DNA from: Streptomyces wedmorensis
GTDB taxonomy: Bacteria; Actinomycetota; Actinomycetes; Streptomycetales; Streptomycetaceae
NCBI RefSeq assembly: GCF_000716445.1
Contig: NZ_JNWK01000034.1
Span: forward strand, 1 to 64,000
Length of the DNA stretch: 64,000 nucleotides
Direction: 5' to 3'
The notes beneath the pieces were generated by a model. It saw nothing but the letters and a program-made list of their open reading frames with translations. It ran no database searches and had not been told where the DNA came from. This document shows positions 16,215 through 24,154 of the stretch, piece after piece. Position numbers and translations under genes: made by a program. Positions within the stretch are counted from its first letter, which is position 1, and every line of letters starts with the position of its first letter.

Positions 16215-16530
16215 AGCACGGTTGGGGCATCCGCTAGCACGGCGGGCCGTCGAGGCGAAGGGGGTAGCTTCTGGCCGCACTATTTGGACGCATCCACCGG
16301 CATACGATGCCGACCCCAGCGCGCCCTGCTTCCGGCTGTCCGATCAACCCTTCACGGACTTTCGTAGGTGTTCGTGCGGTGGTTCCGCGTGGGTGTGTGG
16401 ATGCAGGCGAACGATTGCGTCCCCCGCGATCAAGAAAGTGCCCACCGCATGGCCGCCCTTCTTCTCGAAACGCGAGCCGGCATTTGAGCGGCCATCTGAG
16501 CGAGTATCAGCTCTCCAGGGAGACTACTTC

Positions 16531-17277
16531 TTAGCGCGCAACAGGGAGCTGAGACCGAAAGGACTCGGTAGCAAATCTTCGCCATGCTGATTGATGCTCT
16601 GACCTCATCACGGAGAATCTCTCCTCTGACCTGCCTTCACGGAATGCGAACCAACCCGATATTCCGTATTCGTCTTCTCGGACCTCCCGAACGAGCTTCT
16701 GGAGTGAATTACGATCAGCTTTCGCTTCAAGCAAGACGTCGACCGCTTCGTAATAGCGGGTGACTACACGGCGACGCCCCTCAACAACGGCCTCATGGTT
16801 TACGCAGGAGAAGACATCGACCGTCGCATCACCTTTCGGGTCGAAATCATCATCCAGGAACCGAGCGGAAAGGTAGCCATTTTTCGTATCCAGGATCAGA
16901 TGGGCCCATGGATCTTCTCTAGTGGGATCTATGAGTAGCGGGTTTCCCGCGGCGTCGACAGGAAATCTCGCCGACTTCCTTCGATTGCATTCAGGGCAGA
17001 TCATGATGAAGTTCTTCCAGGTGAGCGCCAGGGTGTAATCGACCGCGATGGGGGTGAAGTGGTCGACATCTGCAGACCTGGAATCACAGCAGTACACACA
17101 ACGCTGACGCAGTCCGTTCATCGCCTTGAGTGCTTCAATTACGGGGCGGCTCTTTGCCGACCTTCGATATCGATCCCATTCCTTTCGGGCGGACTCCTTG
17201 TCGAGCAATCCTTTTCGTCGAACCGCAAGCTCGCAGCGAGCCTGAATATCGATTTGAATGCGGTGAATCCGCCTCAT
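16531..17277 (-). CDS. HNH endonuclease, PtuB-like (Septu-type), copy B
   Basis: The protein is 248 aa. The core reads CVYC, DVDHFTP, W-x-N, CPEC, NRRK, giving the same zinc-HNH layout as the copy in element A but clearly diverged in the rest of the sequence. The start lies 9 bases after the ATPase stop. As the nuclease partner of the ATPase it would cleave DNA on activation. This is inference from the family. Base composition is lower in G+C than the element backbone. Confidence 0.8.
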   Translation of the reverse strand: MRRIHRIQIDIQARCELAVRRKGLLDKESARKEWDRYRRSAKSRPVIEALKAMNGLRQRCVYCCDSRSADVDHFTPIAVDYTLALTWKNFIMICPECNRRKSARFPVDAAGNPLLIDPTREDPWAHLILDTKNGYLSARFLDDDFDPKGDATVDVFSCVNHEAVVEGRRRVVTRYYEAVDVLLEAKADRNSLQKLVREVREDEYGISGWFAFREGRSEERFSVMRSEHQSAWRRFATESFRSQLPVAR

Positions 17278-17286
17278 TCTTCGACA

Positions 17287-18564
17287 TCACTCCGATTCGA
17301 CAAAAAGGGAGAGCTGCTCCAGCTCATCTGACTCTTGAAGGGTGATCTTTCCGGCGATCTGCTTTGCTCTCAGTCGAGAGTGCCTCACATTTGCGGCCAC
17401 AGCCTTTGGTGACCGCGTATGGCTCATCCCGAAGGCCGGTGTGAGAAGAATCTGGTCGGGCTTGCCTGCGACGATCCTCATGAAATCAGGTTCGTCCAAT
17501 TGGAACGGCGGCCCACCCCCCGGCTGAGGCATGTGATAGATGCGCCCCCGATCAGCCGCCTGACACACAAGAGGGCTATGGGTTGTAACTATGAACTGCA
17601 CGTGGGGAAAATGCCTTTTGAGCCAGAATCCGATCTCGCGTTGCCATGCTGGGTGGAGGTGAGAATCCACTTCATCGATGATGACAACACCAGGCCGGTC
17701 GATATAGATCGTGCCGTCCTCTGCGCGCTTGGTCAGGTCAGTGGATCCGTACACGTCGACCATGTGGCGGAAGATATCGATTAGCATGGCCAGAGCGGAG
17801 CGATATCCTTCGCTCATATCAGATAGTGGCATCCTTCGACCGGCCATATCCTTCAACCAAATGCCTTCTGAATTTACCTCGCTGACCGCCATTCCTTGGC
17901 GAAGGAAGTTGTCATTGAGAAGTTCCAGGAGGCTTTCGAGTGCCGCCTTTTCTGACTCCTGCTGTTCAAGCTTTTTGTAGTTGAGCTGCTTGACCCATTG
18001 CTCACATTCAGCGAGGGTCGCATCCTCCTTGAAAAGGGTAGCGAAGCGTGGGACTCGACCCGGAATTACCATGAGGCGTTGGGCGTCCGGCGAACTACCG
18101 TAGAGGCGCCTGAAGGGCCCATACCCGAGCGCGAACCACCCTTGAGTGCCTGGGGACCAAGGGCCGTTAAACGCACCCTTCTTCTTGTTTCGGTAAACAT
18201 CCACGGAGGAGATGCCCCAGGCGCCTGCCTCGCGGGAGAACCCAATCTCAGCCCAAAACGTATTCTGGACCGGCGATCCACCTTTGGCAGTTCTGTCATA
18301 TTCCTTGAATGGCTTCACCTCCACAGAGATGGAGCCTGCGGGATGCCCCTCAGTCACCCATCCCCTGGTGTCCGCCAGCAGCACACGAGAATCGTCAGGC
18401 CCGAGAAGCGCCATGCAAATCGACTTCAGCAGCGCGGTCTTGCCCGAGCCGTTATCGCCGGTAATAACTGCCCAACCGCTATGCTCACCATCATGGCCGC
18501 TGAAATCAAGATCAGCGTTCTCGAATCCCTTGATGTTATTTAGGACTACTCTCTCGATGTACAC
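17287..18564 (-). CDS. AAA/SMC-like ATPase, PtuA-like (Septu-type), copy B
   Basis: The protein is 425 aa from the GTG at 18564, which has AAGGA five bases upstream and gives the usual short N-terminus before IERVVLNNIKGF; the frame extends to a GTG at 18603. Walker A is GDNGSGKT, the signature-like motif is MSEGYR, Walker B is VVIIDEVD and the switch is TTHSP. The motif WFALGYGPFRRL is shared with copy A. It forms a two-gene operon with the HNH gene. Compared with copy A it is shorter by about 40 residues, apart from the N-terminal extension. Confidence 0.82.
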   Translation of the reverse strand: MYIERVVLNNIKGFENADLDFSGHDGEHSGWAVITGDNGSGKTALLKSICMALLGPDDSRVLLADTRGWVTEGHPAGSISVEVKPFKEYDRTAKGGSPVQNTFWAEIGFSREAGAWGISSVDVYRNKKKGAFNGPWSPGTQGWFALGYGPFRRLYGSSPDAQRLMVIPGRVPRFATLFKEDATLAECEQWVKQLNYKKLEQQESEKAALESLLELLNDNFLRQGMAVSEVNSEGIWLKDMAGRRMPLSDMSEGYRSALAMLIDIFRHMVDVYGSTDLTKRAEDGTIYIDRPGVVIIDEVDSHLHPAWQREIGFWLKRHFPHVQFIVTTHSPLVCQAADRGRIYHMPQPGGGPPFQLDEPDFMRIVAGKPDQILLTPAFGMSHTRSPKAVAANVRHSRLRAKQIAGKITLQESDELEQLSLFVESE

Positions 18565-19034
18565 GGCCGTCCTTAAAGGGTCAGCCACGCCGCTTCTGGC
18601 CACGGACGCGGATCTGCGAGCAGCATAGAGACCTACTGAGGGTCAGGGCAGTAGGTCACCAGGGCCGGAGGTGGCAGAGCATGGAGTCCTCAGGCGCCAC
18701 GCGTTCACATGGCGAGGTTCGGGCTCGCCATCTACGAAGTACGGCCGCGCTCAGTCTCCTGCGGTGCTGCGAGGCGACGTAGCCGACCCGAGCGGCGGGC
18801 CGGCGCCGAACCGACCTTAAGGTGCTGGCGCCTGAGCTGAAGCGGGGCATAGAGGCAGCCGCAGGTCCTGGGCTTCCCACCAGACGCGCCCGACCGCGGG
18901 ACCGCTCCCGGCAAGGTGGAGGCTCGATCGCCACGGTTGGAGCTTAAGGGCCGGCACCGACATTTTCAGTGGAGCCGCATCATCGCGTCTGTCCGAGCAT
19001 GCGACCCTCAGTGGAGACTGAGAAGGGAGTCAAT
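18565..19034. other. Divergent intergenic region between ptuA-like and GntR genes
   Basis: There is no convincing gene in about 470 bp. A hairpin ACCTACTG/CAGTAGGT lies near 18631-18657, just upstream of the ATPase start. The region must hold the promoters of both the leftward ATPase-HNH operon and the rightward GntR-HD operon. I see no clear consensus hexamers. Confidence 0.55.
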
Positions 19035-19481
19035 GTGACGGAGGCGAGCCCTCGCGGAACGTACCTGGTCATCGCAACGTCGATTCGCACGGAGATCGAA
19101 AGGGGAGCGATCGCCGATGTCCTACCGTCCGAGGCCGCTCTAATGCGATCGCGGAACGTCTCGCGCAACACCGTCCGGCGGGCCCTGAAAGTTCTAGAGT
19201 CCGAGGGGGTTGTGGAGTCCTCACCCGGTGTTGGTTGGCGAGTCCGGACTGAGGCTGCCCGTCGACCGCTCATTGATCGGATGATGGACGTCATCGCGGA
19301 GGACTCTCTAGGTGTGAGCGACGCTTACCCGTCCGAGTCAAAGCTCTGCGAACGCTTCGGAGCGTCTCGCACGGCAGTGCGGCGTGCTCTCGCCCAGATG
19401 GAGGGGAACGGCGTGCTCGAAACCGTTCACGGCAAGGGGCGCACCGTTCGCGCCCTCCCGCCCTCGCCCCAGCAGCCGTAG
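19035..19481 (+). CDS. Regulator with two tandem GntR-type winged HTH domains
   Basis: The protein is 148 aa from the GTG at 19035, with GAAGGGAG six bases upstream; the longer ATG frame at 18969 is less likely. Residues of about 8-70 form one GntR winged helix (LPSEAALMRSRNVSRNTVRRA) and about 78-140 a second (YPSESKLCERFGASRTAVRR), with no effector-binding domain. A protein made only of two DNA-binding wings is unusual and could grip two half-sites as a monomer. It probably controls the adjacent HD gene and perhaps the transfer genes. Confidence 0.78.
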   Translation: MTEASPRGTYLVIATSIRTEIERGAIADVLPSEAALMRSRNVSRNTVRRALKVLESEGVVESSPGVGWRVRTEAARRPLIDRMMDVIAEDSLGVSDAYPSESKLCERFGASRTAVRRALAQMEGNGVLETVHGKGRTVRALPPSPQQP

Positions 19482-19492
19482 CCTTGGCGCTC

Positions 19493-20062
19493 ATGGGGCT
19501 TACTGAGTGGGCGTACTCGCTCTCCGAATCGATGTTGTCCGAGCCGCTGCCGCGTCGTTGGGCGCACTCCCTCGGCGTGGCCAAGCGGGCTCGGTCTCTG
19601 AGCCCGATCCTCGGCGCCGACGCCGAGCTGCTGGAGGCCGCGGCCGTTCTGCACGACGTCGGGTACTCGCCGGCCATTGCAACCACAGGCTTCCACCCGC
19701 TCGACGGGGCCCGGTTCCTTCGGGACCAGGAGGGCGCCGACGAGCGGGTGGTGCGGCTCGTGGCGCATCACTCCTGTGCGCTCCTGGAAGCCGAGGAGCG
19801 TGGGCTCCGACATGAGCTTGAGACTGAGTTCGAGCTTGAGCGGCCCGAGTTGGTGGACGCGCTGATCGTCTCCGACATGACGACGACGCCCGACGGTGCG
19901 CACACCACCCCGGTCGCCCGGCTGGACGAGATCGTGCAGCGGTACGGGCCGGACACCATCGTGGGGCGGTTCATTCAGCGCGCGGCGCCCGAGATCTACG
20001 CCGCCAACGAGCGGGTGGAGCGCCGGATGGCCAGCGCCACGGCCGGCGCTCAGCCGAGGTAG
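19493..20062 (+). CDS. HD-domain phosphohydrolase
   Basis: The protein is 189 aa. The HD metal-binding pattern is visible: WAHSLGV, then AVLHDVGYSP, then FHPLDGA and VAHHS. Enzymes of this superfamily hydrolyse nucleotides or phosphoesters. It follows the GntR gene by 11 bases (or 2 if TTG 19484 is used). Its 3' end overlaps the convergent Nudix gene by 13 bases. Standing next to a Nudix hydrolase, it suggests a nucleotide-handling pair, but substrates are unknown. Confidence 0.75.
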   Translation: MGLTEWAYSLSESMLSEPLPRRWAHSLGVAKRARSLSPILGADAELLEAAAVLHDVGYSPAIATTGFHPLDGARFLRDQEGADERVVRLVAHHSCALLEAEERGLRHELETEFELERPELVDALIVSDMTTTPDGAHTTPVARLDEIVQRYGPDTIVGRFIQRAAPEIYAANERVERRMASATAGAQPR

Positions 20063-20523
20063 GGCTCCCGCCGCGACTCGTCCAGGCCGTGCCGGATGCG
20101 CAGCCTCATGGACGGGTGGATGTCCAGGTCATCGAGGTCCGCTGGGTTCACCCAGCGGACCTCCTTTGATTCGCTGCTGGTGCGGAGGGATCCGCCGACC
20201 GGATGGGCCCGGAAGCAGATGGAGAACTGCTGGCGGACCTCTCCGTCGTCGTACGCCAGGACGTGGTCCGGGTCCGTGTAGAGGCCGACGATGTTGTCCA
20301 CCTCCACCTCGATCCCCGTCTCCTCCCTGACCTCCCGGACCGCGGTGTCGCCGATTCGTTCGCCGATGTCGTGGCCTCCGCCCGGGAGGGCCCACAGGTC
20401 GTTGTCGGTCTTGTGGATGAGGAGGAGTCGCCCCTCGTCGTCGCGTACGACGACCGTCACGGATGGCACCACCGAGTTGGCCTTTGGGGCGGCGGGGTCG
20501 CGGAAGTAGTCGATACGGCTCAT
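20050..20523 (-). CDS. Nudix hydrolase (Pif-like)
   Basis: The protein is 157 aa. The Nudix box is complete: G-x5-E-x7-REVREETGI at about residues 48-70. In pSAM2 the transfer-immunity protein Pif carries a Nudix motif and blocks redundant transfer between cells that already hold the element. The position in an AICE regulatory block suggests, but does not prove, a similar role. Its ATG overlaps the stop of the XRE gene by four bases. Confidence 0.82.
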   Translation of the reverse strand: MSRIDYFRDPAAPKANSVVPSVTVVVRDDEGRLLLIHKTDNDLWALPGGGHDIGERIGDTAVREVREETGIEVEVDNIVGLYTDPDHVLAYDDGEVRQQFSICFRAHPVGGSLRTSSESKEVRWVNPADLDDLDIHPSMRLRIRHGLDESRREPYLG

Positions 20524-21290
20524 GCGTCTGAGCCTCCCAAATCAGTGGGTGAGGTGATGGGGCGGGCGCTCTCCCAGACCCGCTCGATGCTCTCGGCGTA
20601 GGCGTCGAAGAGCTCGCCGCCGGCCACCCGCTGGATGTGCAGCACCGGCGCCATGTACGCGCCGACACCGTACAGGTGCCCGTTCGCGAGCATCTGGTCA
20701 TCCGCGCGATAGAGGGAGTTGTAGAGCGTGGTGGAGTGGAGGCGGAACTCCACGCCGGGGAGTCCGAAGAGTGGCGCATAGTTGACCAGGGCATTTCGGA
20801 TCTTGCCTGCCATGGCCCCGCCGATCCCCTCGTCGGCTCCGCGCACCGCCACCGCAGCTGAGTTGGGGTCGCCGAGCATGAACCGTACCGGGATGCCAGC
20901 GGCCGACTTCTCCTTGACGACTTGGTGGAAAGCCGCGTCCTCAGTGAGCCAGAACCCTGAGTAGACCAGGACGTCGAAGGACCGCTGAGCGCCGGCGTAG
21001 AGCTGCGTCCAGAGCCGGTTCGGCACGACCGAGCGGTGGGGGTAGAGCTTGATCAGCTCGGCGTTGCCCGCCTCGGTGACCTCTGCGGACGTCCGTTCCT
21101 CGGGCCATAAGTAAGACATCTCGCGTTGGAGGAGCGAGGCCGTCGCGTACTTGAATCGACGGTACGGCTGGCGCTTGGGGCCGTTGATCCAGCGCTCCAC
21201 TGTCTTCGCCGACACCCCGAGCCGCTCGGCGACCTGATCGAGCGTCATGCCGCTCTCGATGATGGCGCCGCGCAGTCGTTCGTTGGCCAT
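20520..21290 (-). CDS. XRE-family regulator with C-terminal DUF5919/PLD-like domain
   Basis: The protein is 256 aa from the ATG at 21290 (GGGAGAG upstream; an in-frame start at 21341 would lie inside the operator repeats). The N-terminal HTH reads MTLDQVAERLGVSAKTVERW. The C-terminal 170 residues resemble the DUF5919/phospholipase-D-like domain found in Streptomyces element regulators, with FRLHSTTLYNS but without a clear HxK pair. It is co-transcribed with the Nudix gene and probably autoregulated through the repeats at 21310-21349. Confidence 0.75.
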   Translation of the reverse strand: MANERLRGAIIESGMTLDQVAERLGVSAKTVERWINGPKRQPYRRFKYATASLLQREMSYLWPEERTSAEVTEAGNAELIKLYPHRSVVPNRLWTQLYAGAQRSFDVLVYSGFWLTEDAAFHQVVKEKSAAGIPVRFMLGDPNSAAVAVRGADEGIGGAMAGKIRNALVNYAPLFGLPGVEFRLHSTTLYNSLYRADDQMLANGHLYGVGAYMAPVLHIQRVAGGELFDAYAESIERVWESARPITSPTDLGGSDA

Positions 21291-21309
21291 GCCGCACTCT
21301 CCCACCCGC

Positions 21310-21349
21310 GGGACGACTTGGGACGACTTCACCGTAGCCAAGTCGTCCC
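21310..21349. promoter_or_regulatory. Operator: three GGGACGACTT half-sites
   Basis: GGGACGACTT occurs twice head-to-tail (21310-21319 and 21320-21329) and once inverted (21340-21349), just upstream of the XRE gene start. This arrangement is a strong operator candidate for the XRE protein and could also affect rightward transcription. Confidence 0.75.
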
Positions 21350-21699
21350 GAAGCCGTACATGTGTGGAGTCCAGCGTCTGCCCTGATCAGGCCAAGCTTG
21401 AGACATCGAGCGGGGCGGGTTCACGAACTCCTTGAAAACCAAGGGACTTGACGACCCCAACCCGCCTCTCCATGATGAGGAACAGGTGATACATGTACCT
21501 CATCGGGCTTCGGCCCGAAGAGAGGTGCTGTCTGCAAGCACAGGGCGGGGACGCTGCAATCCCGCTAAAGGCCAGGTGGAACAGGGTTTCGGCCCGTACT
21601 GGCGAGGTGGCCCGGCGACCGCGAGCAACGGCCGGAGGGTGGGGACACAGGTCCCCCTTGCAGTGCTTCATCCGATCCGACCGACCCGAGGGGGTCTCC

Positions 21700-21771
21700 A
21701 TGCATCGACGAAGACTTTGGGCGACGCCCGTGCTCGACCGGCACGGCGGCCACGCCTACCGCGTCCCCTGA
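21700..21771 (+). CDS. Possible small ORF (23 aa, basic)
   Basis: ATG is preceded by GAGGGGG at seven bases. The product starts MHRRRLW and contains TPVLDRHGGHAYRVP. The frame is short and in a region otherwise noncoding, so it may be a leader peptide or chance. No family is recognised. Confidence 0.3.
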   Translation: MHRRRLWATPVLDRHGGHAYRVP

Positions 21772-21928
21772 TCCGCAGCTTCGGCGCACCGGGATGGCCG
21801 GTGATTCGCGGACGTCAGGTCACCTGCGCAGTGGTTGCTGCGACCGGTTGCCTCCCTCGCCCGTCCGGGCCCCGCACAGGGTGCCGTACGGGCGAGGCAG
21901 GGGGAGCCGGAGAAATTCCGACCCCGCC

Positions 21929-21974
21929 GCGCTGGGGTGGCTGCCTCTCACCACGGACCGAAGCCACCCAGCGC
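21929..21974 (+). promoter_or_regulatory. Leader hairpin 1 of element B
   Basis: GCGCTGGGGTGGCT (21929-21942) pairs with AGCCACCCAGCGC (21962-21974) with one bulge. The loop contains GCCTCTCACCAC. CCCTTCGACA follows, then the ribosome-binding site of the next gene. A closely similar arrangement recurs at 28490-28531. Confidence 0.65.
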
Positions 21975-22003
21975 CCCTTCGACAAGTTCAGGAGCGATCA
22001 GCC

Positions 22004-22297
22004 ATGCGTACATTCATCGGCGGCCATCAGGCCATCAGCGCCAACGACTTCGTGGAACTCGCCCTCGGCACCCCGGTGGAGCTGTGGCTCGGGGTGGAGG
22101 GCGAGAGCGAGGAGGAGCGCGCGGCCCGTCTGGACGCGGCGCGGGACATCCTCGCGGACAACCCGAACCTGCCGGACGAGGTGAGCCGAGTCGCCGCCGA
22201 GGCGATCGAGGCGTTCGCGCCGGAGCTGTTCAACGTCATCCCGCTGGTACGGCCGGCGGCCCGCCGCTCCCGTTCCCGGAAGGGAGCGGCGGCATGA
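22004..22297 (+). CDS. Hypothetical acidic protein, first gene of transfer operon
   Basis: The protein is 97 aa, with AGGAG eight bases before the ATG. The product is acidic in the middle (EGESEEERAARLDAAR) and ends in a basic tail (ARRSRSRKG). It is not a recognised family. Its last codon overlaps the start of the next gene by four bases, so translation is coupled to the membrane proteins downstream. Confidence 0.65.
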   Translation: MRTFIGGHQAISANDFVELALGTPVELWLGVEGESEEERAARLDAARDILADNPNLPDEVSRVAAEAIEAFAPELFNVIPLVRPAARRSRSRKGAAA

Positions 22298-22485
22298 GCG
22301 CCCGGATGCACTGGGGCCCGGAGCTGGGTCTCGTCTGGCTCGGCTCGCTGATCGCGCTGGGTAGCGCCGCGGGCGCTGTTGCGGCCCATCAGGCGTGGCT
22401 GTTCGCCGCGGCGGTTCTCGGGTTCCTCATTCAGCACATCGGCTGGGCGGTTCGGAACCGGAAGCTCTTCGGCGGTGCGCGATGA
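22294..22485 (+). CDS. Small membrane protein
   Basis: The protein is 63 aa with two hydrophobic segments (LVWLGSLIALGSAAGAVA and AWLFAAAVLGFLIQ) and a basic C-terminus. Start and stop overlap both neighbouring genes. It probably belongs to the Spd-type spread apparatus. Confidence 0.65.
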   Translation: MSARMHWGPELGLVWLGSLIALGSAAGAVAAHQAWLFAAAVLGFLIQHIGWAVRNRKLFGGAR

Positions 22486-23507
22486 CGACCGCGATCACCA
22501 ACGAGCGGTCGGCGGTGCCGCCGCTGACCCGGCCCGAGATGGGCCTCGCCGGTATCGGCGCGCTCGCCGCCGCCGGCGTCGGAGCCCTCGGGCTCATCTC
22601 CTCCTTCGACGCCGTGTCGGCCGCCGCGCTGCGGTGGGGCTTCGGCGAGCCGTGGATGCTGCCGGTCGGCATCGACGTGGCCATTCCGGTGTTCACGGTG
22701 GCCAACCTCCTGCTGATCCGGATGGACATGGCCCTCGCGTGGGTACGGTTCGTGCCCTGGGTCCTCACCCTGATCACCTGCGGCCTGAACGTGGCCGCCG
22801 GGCACGGCATGTGGGCCAAGCTCGCCCACGGCACGATGCCGCTGCTGTGGGTGGTGTTCTCCGAGATCGGCGCCCACATCTACGCCGTACGGATCGGGGC
22901 CGCGACCGGCCGCCGGATGGACAAGATCCGGGCCTCGCGATGGCTGCTCGCCTTCCCCTCCACGTTCTCGCTGTGGCGTCGGATGACGCTGTGGGAGATC
23001 ACCTCCTACGCTGACGCGCTCTCCCGCGAGAAGGAGCGGCAGCTCGCCCGCGCCGACCTTCGCGAAACCTACGGCTGGCGGTGGCGGTCGAGGACCCCGC
23101 GCCGCGAACGCGTCCTCCTGAGGCTCGGGGAGCTTGCCCCCGACGGGGCCGTGGAGGAGCCGGAGCAGGAACCCGCCGTGCCGCCCGTGCCACCGCCGGC
23201 CGAGGAGTCGGACGAGCGAAAGCCACGCAAGCGCACCACCCGCCAGAAACCCAAGGGGGCGAAGCCGCCGCGTTCGGCGTCGGAGCTGCTGGCCGAGGCC
23301 CGCGAGCTGACCGCCGACTGGCCGCTGGCAGGGATCAACGCCGAGGCGATCCGGACCGCCCTGCACTGCTCGGCAGCCAACTCCCGCGTACTGCGAGACG
23401 AGTTGCTCGCCGAGCGGGCCAGCCGCCCGGATCTCCACTCCGTCGAGGCGAACGACGGCAGCGACACGGACGAGTCCACCGAGACGGCCGAGGAGGTCGC
23501 CGCATGA
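22482..23507 (+). CDS. DUF2637 membrane protein (SpdB-like), element B
   Basis: The protein is 341 aa. Four membrane segments at about residues 20-140 show the DUF2637 pattern (SSFDAVSAAALRWGF, LPVGIDVAIPVFTVANLLL). A long charged Pro/Lys-rich linker (about 210-265) and a C-terminal helical HTH-like region (AGINAEAIRTALHCSAANSRVLRDE) follow. Compared with the element A counterpart it has an extra cytoplasmic domain. It overlaps the GGDEF gene by four bases. Confidence 0.8.
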   Translation: MTTAITNERSAVPPLTRPEMGLAGIGALAAAGVGALGLISSFDAVSAAALRWGFGEPWMLPVGIDVAIPVFTVANLLLIRMDMALAWVRFVPWVLTLITCGLNVAAGHGMWAKLAHGTMPLLWVVFSEIGAHIYAVRIGAATGRRMDKIRASRWLLAFPSTFSLWRRMTLWEITSYADALSREKERQLARADLRETYGWRWRSRTPRRERVLLRLGELAPDGAVEEPEQEPAVPPVPPPAEESDERKPRKRTTRQKPKGAKPPRSASELLAEARELTADWPLAGINAEAIRTALHCSAANSRVLRDELLAERASRPDLHSVEANDGSDTDESTETAEEVAA

Positions 23508-24154
23508 ACACCCTCGCCACGATCCTCGCCGCGACCGGCCCGCTCGCGGCCGGATGGTCCGGCCACGTGCTGTGGCTGCGCCGTCGGCTCCGCACCGCCC
23601 GTCGTGACCCGCTCACCGGACTGCGGACCCGCGAGGGCTTCACCCGCCGCGCCACCGCGCTCCTGCGCGATGACAGGGCGGTGGTCGTCCTCGCGGACGT
23701 CGACCACTTCAAGCAGATCAACGACCGCCACGGCCACGCGGTCGGCGACGCCCTCTTGAAGGCCACCGCCGACCGGCTCGCCCACTACGTCGGCCCGAAC
23801 GGTGTCGCCGGACGCCTCGGCGGCGACGAATTCGCGGCCGTCGTCCTGGATACCGATGGCACGGTCGCGGACCTGCTCGCCGTCCTTCACGGGGTACTGG
23901 CCCGCCCCGCCGACAAGGCCGACCCGCACGTGGCCACCACGGTGTCCCTCGGCTGGGTCCGCGCCGTCGACTTCCCCGGCGAAGACCTCTCCGCGCTCCT
24001 CAGCCGCGCCGATGAGGCCATGTACGCGGCCAAGCAGAGCCGCGCCGGGATCAAGGGGGCCCGGCTGGGTCGGCTGCTCTCGGCGGTCACCGGCCGCCGG
24101 TCGGGACGCCGAGGTGCTCCGGCCGGGGCACCGGCTGTGGGGGTGGCGGCGTGA
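23504..24154 (+). CDS. GGDEF-domain protein (diguanylate cyclase-like), element B
   Basis: The protein is 216 aa. One N-terminal hydrophobic segment is followed by a complete GGDEF domain: RRDPLTGL, ADVDHFKQIND and GRLGGDEFAAVV at about residue 107. No RxxD inhibitory site is seen. A basic tail (RRSGRRG) follows the domain. It is related to the protein at 11123 in element A, so both elements encode a likely c-di-GMP synthase inside the transfer operon. Confidence 0.85.
   Translation: MNTLATILAATGPLAAGWSGHVLWLRRRLRTARRDPLTGLRTREGFTRRATALLRDDRAVVVLADVDHFKQINDRHGHAVGDALLKATADRLAHYVGPNGVAGRLGGDEFAAVVLDTDGTVADLLAVLHGVLARPADKADPHVATTVSLGWVRAVDFPGEDLSALLSRADEAMYAAKQSRAGIKGARLGRLLSAVTGRRSGRRGAPAGAPAVGVAA

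Larger units (their letters stand above)
15884..16530. other. Junction region between elements A and B
   Basis: There is no credible gene here. It holds the hairpin at 16023-16060, the central att core (16078-16121) and the arm-like repeat at 16195-16214. The rest up to the PtuB-like stop at 16531 shows no further recognisable structure. Confidence 0.7.
21350..22003 (+). other. Long leader region of element B transfer operon
   Basis: About 650 bp without a secure gene. A weak promoter candidate (TTGACG near 21447, CATGAT about 17 nt later) precedes a stretch rich in small hairpins, e.g. CGGGC/GCCCG near 21505. A 23-codon frame at 21700-21771 has a good ribosome-binding site (GAGGGGG). The region ends in the hairpin 21929-21974. 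It may be a structured untranslated leader. Confidence 0.5.
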
